This document shows, one piece after another, positions 31,981 to 36,347 of a stretch of 36,347 bases of DNA (its first letter is position 1; each line of letters starts with the position of its first letter). The position numbers were made by a program, and so were the translations under genes. The DNA comes from an uncultured Faecalibacterium sp. (lineage in GTDB: Bacteria; Bacillota; Clostridia; Oscillospirales; Ruminococcaceae). The DNA lies in contig CAAHET010000162.1 of assembly GCA_900772565.1 (NCBI GenBank), positions 1-36,347 on the forward strand, written 5' to 3'. The notes beneath the pieces were generated by a model. It was not told where the DNA came from, made no database searches, and worked only from the letters and a program-made list of their open reading frames with translations.

Positions 31981-33093
31981 ATGGAAGAACAAAAGCGGCA
32001 TAGCGGTTTTGAGACGATGCGCATCCTTAGTATGGTGATGATCGTGCTGATGCACGGCATCGGGCACGGCGGGCTGGGCAGTGCGGCACCGCAGGGGTCG
32101 GCGGCTTTCTGGATATACTGGCTGCTGTTTATTCTGGCGCGTGTGTCCACCAACTGCTTTGTGATGCTTTCCGGCTATTACCTGTCGGAGCGCAAGGGGC
32201 CTGTTCATGCCGGGCGGTTGTTCCGCATTGGGGCACAGGTGTGGTTTTATTCCATGCTAACCTTCTGCGTTGCGGTGAAAGCGGGGGCGGTCCCGCTTTC
32301 GGCTGTTGCACTGCTCCGGGCACTTTTACCCCTTACCTCCAACGGCTACTGGTTCGCCTCGGCCTATTTTCTGATGTACCTCTCGGTGCCGGTGCTGAAC
32401 ACGGTGGTGCAAAGCCTTGACCGGCGGCAGTACAAAACGCTGCTGCTGGTGGCACTGCTGCTGCAAAGCGTGTGGGGCACGCTGTTTTACTGGGCAACGG
32501 ATGCGACCTTTGTGAATAACGGGTACAGCTTTATCTGGTTTTACACTCTGTATTTTATTGCCGCTTATTTCCGCAAATACCGGGTGGTTGTGCCCAGTGG
32601 GCTGTGTCTGTTGGCGTATCTGGCGGCTTCGGCGACGGGGCTTTTCAACCGGATGCTGGCGCTGCGGGTGGAAAACACCCTGCACCTGAACGGCTTTGTG
32701 AATACCGTCAACGGCTATCAGGCACTGGCTACGGTCATTGCTTCGGCAGCAATGTTTCTGCTGTTCCAGAATATCCGTATCCGCTCGGACTACTGGCGGC
32801 GGTGGATCTTCTTGTTGGCACCGCTGTCCTTCGGGGTGTATCTGCTGCACGACAGCGATTTTACCCGGGCGCTTCTGTGGCAGCTGGTAGACCTGCCCCG
32901 GTTCGGCGGGGCGCTGCTGCCCTCGCTGGCTTACCTGACCGGTGCGGTGCTGTTGATTGCTGTGGCGGGCTACGCGGTGGATGCCGTATATCAGCGGCTC
33001 TACCGTCTGCTGCATCTGCCCGCACTGGAAGAAAAGGTGGACACCCTGACCACCCGCATTCTGCAAAGCGTTGTTGGGAATAAAGAAGCTTGA
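31981..33093 (+). CDS. Acyltransferase 3 family membrane protein
   Basis: Integral membrane O-acyltransferase, 370 residues with about ten hydrophobic segments. The first helix shows FETMRILSMVMIVLMHG, containing the R near the start and the membrane His that are conserved in the family. TNCFVMLSGYYLS and the late FGVYLLHDS block also fit. Members transfer acetyl or similar groups to surface polysaccharides. It is third in the operon with the phosphoesterase and the putative glycosyltransferase, in keeping with polymer decoration. AAGGAGG lies upstream. Confidence 0.88.
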   Translation: MEEQKRHSGFETMRILSMVMIVLMHGIGHGGLGSAAPQGSAAFWIYWLLFILARVSTNCFVMLSGYYLSERKGPVHAGRLFRIGAQVWFYSMLTFCVAVKAGAVPLSAVALLRALLPLTSNGYWFASAYFLMYLSVPVLNTVVQSLDRRQYKTLLLVALLLQSVWGTLFYWATDATFVNNGYSFIWFYTLYFIAAYFRKYRVVVPSGLCLLAYLAASATGLFNRMLALRVENTLHLNGFVNTVNGYQALATVIASAAMFLLFQNIRIRSDYWRRWIFLLAPLSFGVYLLHDSDFTRALLWQLVDLPRFGGALLPSLAYLTGAVLLIAVAGYAVDAVYQRLYRLLHLPALEEKVDTLTTRILQSVVGNKEA

Positions 33094-33097
33094 AGAA

Positions 33098-33134
33098 AAG
33101 CGCTGTCGCACGAGTTTTTCGTGTGACAGCGCTT
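33098..33134. terminator. Bidirectional terminator between the acyltransferase gene and recG
   Basis: A 16-bp stem (33098-33113 with 33119-33134, one G-U pair) closes a short T-rich loop. It is between convergent genes, with A/T-rich flanks on both sides. Confidence 0.9.
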
Positions 33135-33136
33135 CT

Positions 33137-35197
33137 TTAGTTCATCGGCCCGGCCTTGTCGAACATCTGCTGCACCTGCGCAGCCAGCAAAGCATGCGCT
33201 GGGCTTTCCAGCAGCGGGTCAGCGGCCAGCAGGGCAGCGGCTTCGCTCTGGGCGGCGTGCAGGGTACGGGTGTCGTTCATCAGGTCGGCGATTTGTAAGG
33301 TGGGCAGACCGTGCTGGCGGCTGCCGAAAAAGTCGCCGGGGCCGCGGGTCTCCAAGTCGTACTGCGCCACGGCAAAGCCGTCGGTGGTGGAGCAGAGAAA
33401 TTTCAGCCGCTTCTGTACGGCTTCGCTGGTGTTGTCGCTGACAAGGAAGCACCAGCTCTCGGCAGCGCCGCGTCCTACACGGCCGCGCAGCTGGTGCAGG
33501 GCACTCAGACCGTAGCGCTCGGCGTTTTCGATCACCATCACGCTGGCGTTGGGCACGTCCACGCCCACCTCGATGACGGTGGTGGACACCAGCGCGTCCA
33601 GCCGCCCGGCCTTGAAGTCCTCCATGACAGCGGCTTTTTCCTTGGGTTTCAGCTTGCCGTGCATCAGCCCCACCCGGCGGTCAGGCAGCAGCGCCTTGGC
33701 AATGTCCTCGTAGTAGGTCTTGACGGCGTTCAGCCCGCCGTCCGGCACATCCTCGATGGCGGGGCAGACCAGATACACCTGCCGCCCTTTGTCGATCTCG
33801 CTGTCCAGAAAACGGTACAAGTCCTGCCGCCGCTTGCCGGTGATGCAGCGGGTCTTGACCGGGGTGCGCCCGGGGGGCAGCTCGTCCAGAATGGAGATAT
33901 CCAGATCGCCGTAGATCAAAAGCCCCAGCGTGCGGGGGATGGGGGTGGCGCTCATGACCAGCAGGTGCGGGTTTGCGGCCTTTTCCGCCAGCGCGCCGCG
34001 CTGACGCACCCCAAAGCGGTGCTGCTCGTCAATGACCGCCAGACCCAGCCGGGCAAACTCTACCCCTTCGCTCATCAGAGCGTGTGTGCCCACCACAAGG
34101 TCGGCTTCGTCATTGCGGATGGCGGCCAGTGTGGTGCGGCGGGCGGCAGCTTTCATGCCGCCGGTCAGCAGGGCGACCCGCATCCCAAAGGGAGCAAGCA
34201 GCCGGTTGAGCCCCTCGGCGTGCTGTGCGGCCAGAATTTCGGTAGGGGCAAGCAGCGCGGCCTGATACCCCGCCCGGATGCACGCCCAGATGGCGGCAGC
34301 AGCCACCAGCGTTTTGCCGCTGCCCACATCGCCCTGCAGCAGGCGGTTCATCGGGGCTTCGGCGCAAAGGTCGCGGGTGATTTCCTCTGCCGAGCGGCGC
34401 TGCGCCCCGGTGGGGGCAAAGGGCAGGCTCTGCCAGAAAGGGGCTGGGTCGGCGCGGCGCATGGGTGCCCCGGTGGCGGCAGCGCCCAGGCTGCGCATCC
34501 GCCCAATGCCCAATTGCAGCACCAACAACTCTTCGTAAATGAGCCGCCGCCGCGCCGCTGCGGCCTGCTCCTCGGTGGCAGGGCAGTGGATGGCGCACAC
34601 CGCTTCGGCCTTGGGGAGCAGACGGTATTTTTGCAGCATCTCCGGCGGCAGCGGGTCTGGCAGCAGCTCCGCATGGGGCAAAAGCTGCCGGATGCAGCGG
34701 GAGATGGCGCTGCTGGTAAGCCCCTCGGTCTGGGGGTAAACGGCTTCAAAGGGTGCGGCTTGGATCTGCTCGGCGGTGCGCACCTGCGGGTTGACCATCT
34801 GGCGGCGCAGCATCCCGCCGGTAACGATGCCCTGAAAATAGTATTCCTGCCCAAGCTGCAATTTCTGGGTGGCGTAGGGGTTGTTGAACCATGTGATCTC
34901 CAGACTGGCTACATCGTCCCCGGCAGTGATGCGCTCCATCCGCCGCCCGCCTGGCAAAATGCGCCCGCCGGGCTTTGCGAATACCTCGGCCTTCACCACA
35001 CATTCGGTGTCGGCGGGGGCTTCTGCGATGGAGTAGGGCTTGGAAAAGTCGATATACCGCCGGGGGTAGTGGCACAGCAGGTCTGCCAGCGTTACGATGC
35101 CCAGCTTCTCGAACCGCTCTGCGGTCTTGGGGCCGACCCCTTTCAGGTAGCGCACTGGAGTGTCCGGGGTCAGGGTGGTGCGGTTTTCGGTGGGCAT
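33137..35197 (-). CDS. recG: ATP-dependent DNA helicase RecG
   Basis: Branch-migrating helicase that remodels stalled forks and recombination intermediates. The 686-residue chain has the N-terminal wedge region with VRYLKGVGPKTAERFEKLGI (about 15-34). The helicase core follows: Walker A GDVGSGKT, the D-E-x-H box as IDEQHRFGVRQR, ATPIPRTL and the late QLRGRVGRG. The normal RecG length is about 680-690. GGAAGGGAG precedes the ATG, and a good promoter lies 35 bases upstream. It is convergent with the acyltransferase operon and divergent from the GNAT gene. Confidence 0.96.
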   Translation of the reverse strand: MPTENRTTLTPDTPVRYLKGVGPKTAERFEKLGIVTLADLLCHYPRRYIDFSKPYSIAEAPADTECVVKAEVFAKPGGRILPGGRRMERITAGDDVASLEITWFNNPYATQKLQLGQEYYFQGIVTGGMLRRQMVNPQVRTAEQIQAAPFEAVYPQTEGLTSSAISRCIRQLLPHAELLPDPLPPEMLQKYRLLPKAEAVCAIHCPATEEQAAAARRRLIYEELLVLQLGIGRMRSLGAAATGAPMRRADPAPFWQSLPFAPTGAQRRSAEEITRDLCAEAPMNRLLQGDVGSGKTLVAAAAIWACIRAGYQAALLAPTEILAAQHAEGLNRLLAPFGMRVALLTGGMKAAARRTTLAAIRNDEADLVVGTHALMSEGVEFARLGLAVIDEQHRFGVRQRGALAEKAANPHLLVMSATPIPRTLGLLIYGDLDISILDELPPGRTPVKTRCITGKRRQDLYRFLDSEIDKGRQVYLVCPAIEDVPDGGLNAVKTYYEDIAKALLPDRRVGLMHGKLKPKEKAAVMEDFKAGRLDALVSTTVIEVGVDVPNASVMVIENAERYGLSALHQLRGRVGRGAAESWCFLVSDNTSEAVQKRLKFLCSTTDGFAVAQYDLETRGPGDFFGSRQHGLPTLQIADLMNDTRTLHAAQSEAAALLAADPLLESPAHALLAAQVQQMFDKAGPMN

Positions 35198-35231
35198 AGC
35201 GTTTCAACTCCCTTCCAAGCGTAGTATAGCC

Positions 35232-35260
35232 ATTGTAACACGGACAGGGAACAGATGCAA
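35232..35260 (-). promoter_or_regulatory. Promoter of recG
   Basis: On the minus strand TTGCAT (35260-35255), 17 bases, TACAAT (35237-35232). A second TATACT box lies slightly downstream, without a good -35. Confidence 0.7.
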
Positions 35261-35265
35261 ACACT

Positions 35266-35294
35266 TTGCCTTTGTGTGGCGGCTGTGGTACACT
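35266..35294 (+). promoter_or_regulatory. Promoter of the GNAT gene
   Basis: TTGCCT (35266-35271), 17 bases, then TACACT (35289-35294) with an upstream TGG, an extended -10. Its -35 box is only five bases from that of recG. Confidence 0.75.
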
Positions 35295-35324
35295 GGTAGT
35301 GCAGAGAAAGAGAGGGGAGATACC

Positions 35325-35807
35325 ATGGAGATCCGCAATGCAACGCTGGATGACTTGCCCGCCATTGCCGCCGTGGAGGCAGCGTGTTTTCCGGCAGCGG
35401 AGGCTGCCACGGCAGAGGAATTTGCCGGGCGGCTGGCACACTATGCCGGTCATTTCTGGCTGCTGTTTGAGCAGGGGGAGCTGGCAGCCTTTGTGGACGG
35501 CTTTTGCACCGACACACCCGACCTGACCGATGAGATGTACGCAGACGCCGCCCTGCACGCGGAAAACGGTGCATGGCAGATGATCTTTGGGGTGAACACC
35601 CTCCCGCGCTGCCGCCGCCGTGGCTATGCCGGACTGCTGCTGCAAAGAGCCATCGCAGATGCCCGCGCGCAGGGGCGCAAGGGGCTGGTGCTGACCTGCA
35701 AGGAAAAGCTTTTGCACTATTACGCCAAGTTCGGCTTTGTGAACGAGGGCGTTTCCGGCTCCACCCACGGCGGGGTGGTGTGGTATCAGATGCGGCTGCG
35801 GTTCTGA
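35325..35807 (+). CDS. GNAT family N-acetyltransferase
   Basis: Acetyl-CoA-dependent acetyltransferase of 160 residues with unknown acceptor. The fold start MEIRNATLDDLPAIAAVEAACFP is typical. The acetyl-CoA pyrophosphate-binding motif is RCRRRGYAGLLLQRAI (about 95-110), followed by the usual late YYAKFGFVNEG block. ATG 35325 is supported by AGAGGGGAGA and by a promoter ending 31 bases upstream. An in-frame extension to 35160 would overlap recG and the promoter, so it is rejected. Confidence 0.88.
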   Translation: MEIRNATLDDLPAIAAVEAACFPAAEAATAEEFAGRLAHYAGHFWLLFEQGELAAFVDGFCTDTPDLTDEMYADAALHAENGAWQMIFGVNTLPRCRRRGYAGLLLQRAIADARAQGRKGLVLTCKEKLLHYYAKFGFVNEGVSGSTHGGVVWYQMRLRF

Positions 35808-35937
35808 GCGAACGGTTTGGAATGCGCGCTACGTGCGCTTTGCGCATAAATAGCGGAATCCCCTTTTCACGGGAGGGGTCGTGGAGGAAAACGGCATTTG
35901 CAATGCCGCTTTTTGCGAGAGCGTGGCGCGGCGGGGG

Positions 35938-36075
35938 ATACCCCTTCCGTCAAAGCCTACGGCTTTGCCACCTTCCCCAAGGGGACGGCTTCGGTGGTGG
36001 CGGCAAAGTTTCCGGTATAGCTCAAAGGCGTCCCCTTGGGGGAGCTGGCACGGTGCAAGCCGTGACTGAGGGGGT
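35938..36075 (+). repeat. MITE-like intergenic repeat, family A, complete copy
   Basis: It is nearly the same as 1797-1931 and bounded by ACCCCTTC (35940-35947) and GAGGGGGT (36068-36075), an inverted pair with one mismatch. It has the same internal palindromes. Together with the next repeat it fills most of the 480-base gap between the GNAT gene and tRNA-Cys; I see no gene there. Confidence 0.8.
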
Positions 36076-36120
36076 GCTGCGGCAGACTTTTTGGTTTAAC
36101 CGCAAAGTGACCGGTTTCGC

Positions 36121-36221
36121 CAGAGGCTCTCCCTTTGAGGAAAGACTTCCCCCGGCCGGGGGAAGATGTCGCGTAGCGACAAAAAGGGGAATCTGTCACC
36201 GCAGGTGACTGAGAGGGCGAG
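36121..36221 (-). repeat. MITE-like intergenic repeat, family B, partial or variant copy
   Basis: The reverse complement matches the left part of 17686-17870. It shares the end CTCGCCCTCTCA, AGATTCCCCTTTTTGTCG-like sequence, the palindrome CTTCCCCCGGCCGGGGGAAG and the block GTCTTTCCTCAAAGGG. One end carries the family inverted repeat; the other end does not. Confidence 0.7.
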
Positions 36222-36247
36222 GACGCCGGCAGGGAACAGCGCAAAAC

Positions 36248-36277
36248 AAAAAATCCCGGAAGCCGAAGCTTCCGGGA
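36248..36277 (-). terminator. Terminator of tRNA-Cys
   Basis: On the minus strand TCCCGGAAGC (36277-36268) pairs with GCTTCCGGGA (36263-36254) around a TTCG tetraloop, followed by six T. Confidence 0.92.
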
Positions 36278-36283
36278 ATCTTT

Positions 36284-36347
36284 TGGAGGTGACGACCAGA
36301 TTTGAACTGGTGGATGAGGGTTTTGCAGACCCTTGCCTTACCACTTG
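36284..36347 (-). tRNA. tRNA-Cys (anticodon GCA), 5' end cut by the window edge
   Basis: Reading the minus strand from the edge: the end of the D-arm (AAGTGGTAAGGC), the anticodon stem AGGGT/ACCCT with loop CTGCAAA and anticodon GCA, a T-arm CCAGTTCAAATCTGG, the acceptor 3' strand CGTCACC, discriminator T and encoded CCA (36286-36284). The first roughly 12 bases of the tRNA are outside the window. Confidence 0.95.

Overview
The window looks like chromosome from a GC-rich gut Clostridium of the Oscillospiraceae, most likely Faecalibacterium or a near relative. This is inferred from high-GC codon use combined with Firmicutes-type AGGAGG ribosome binding sites, extended -10 promoters of the form TGnTATACT, a fru operon, and short MITE-like intergenic repeats. 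I could not run any search to confirm the genus. The DNA is almost fully coding, and most operons are closed by clear hairpin terminators.

Left part (1-12530, + strand). It holds a C69 dipeptidase, a complete fructose operon (DeoR-family regulator, 1-phosphofructokinase, PTS EIIABC), a GPH-type sugar/cation symporter, a DUF1846 protein, and an NSS-family symporter that is probably cotranscribed with adenine deaminase. A perfect 20-bp hairpin at 12487-12530 separates this from the convergent minus-strand genes.

Centre (12544-26741, - strand). This is the most distinctive part: about 14 kb of molybdenum/tungsten metabolism, all on the minus strand. In transcription order it reads fdhD; then from a strong promoter at 25889-25918 an FMN-binding membrane protein, a Tat-lipoprotein polyferredoxin (YdhY-like), an aldehyde:ferredoxin oxidoreductase family enzyme (YdhV-like) and a YdhW-like protein; then a 433-base gap without a gene; then moeA, mobB, a second MoeA-type protein with a cysteine-rich tail, a 185-bp MITE-like repeat, moaC, moaA, a MOSC-MogA fusion and modABC. 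The first block makes a pterin-metal oxidoreductase and its electron partners. The second makes the pterin cofactor and imports the oxyanion. The gap contains what looks like a three-way-junction RNA whose closing helix competes with an intrinsic terminator just ahead of moeA. This is a candidate cofactor-sensing riboswitch or attenuator and the best lead in the window.

Right part (26993-36347). It holds an orphan sucrose/trehalose-type PTS EIIBC, tRNA-Gln(UUG), and a PBP5-like D,D-carboxypeptidase homologue in which all three catalytic motifs appear lost. Next come a three-gene operon (metallophosphoesterase, putative glycosyltransferase, acyltransferase-3), recG with a back-to-back divergent GNAT acetyltransferase, a block of two adjacent repeats, and a tRNA-Cys(GCA) cut by the window end.
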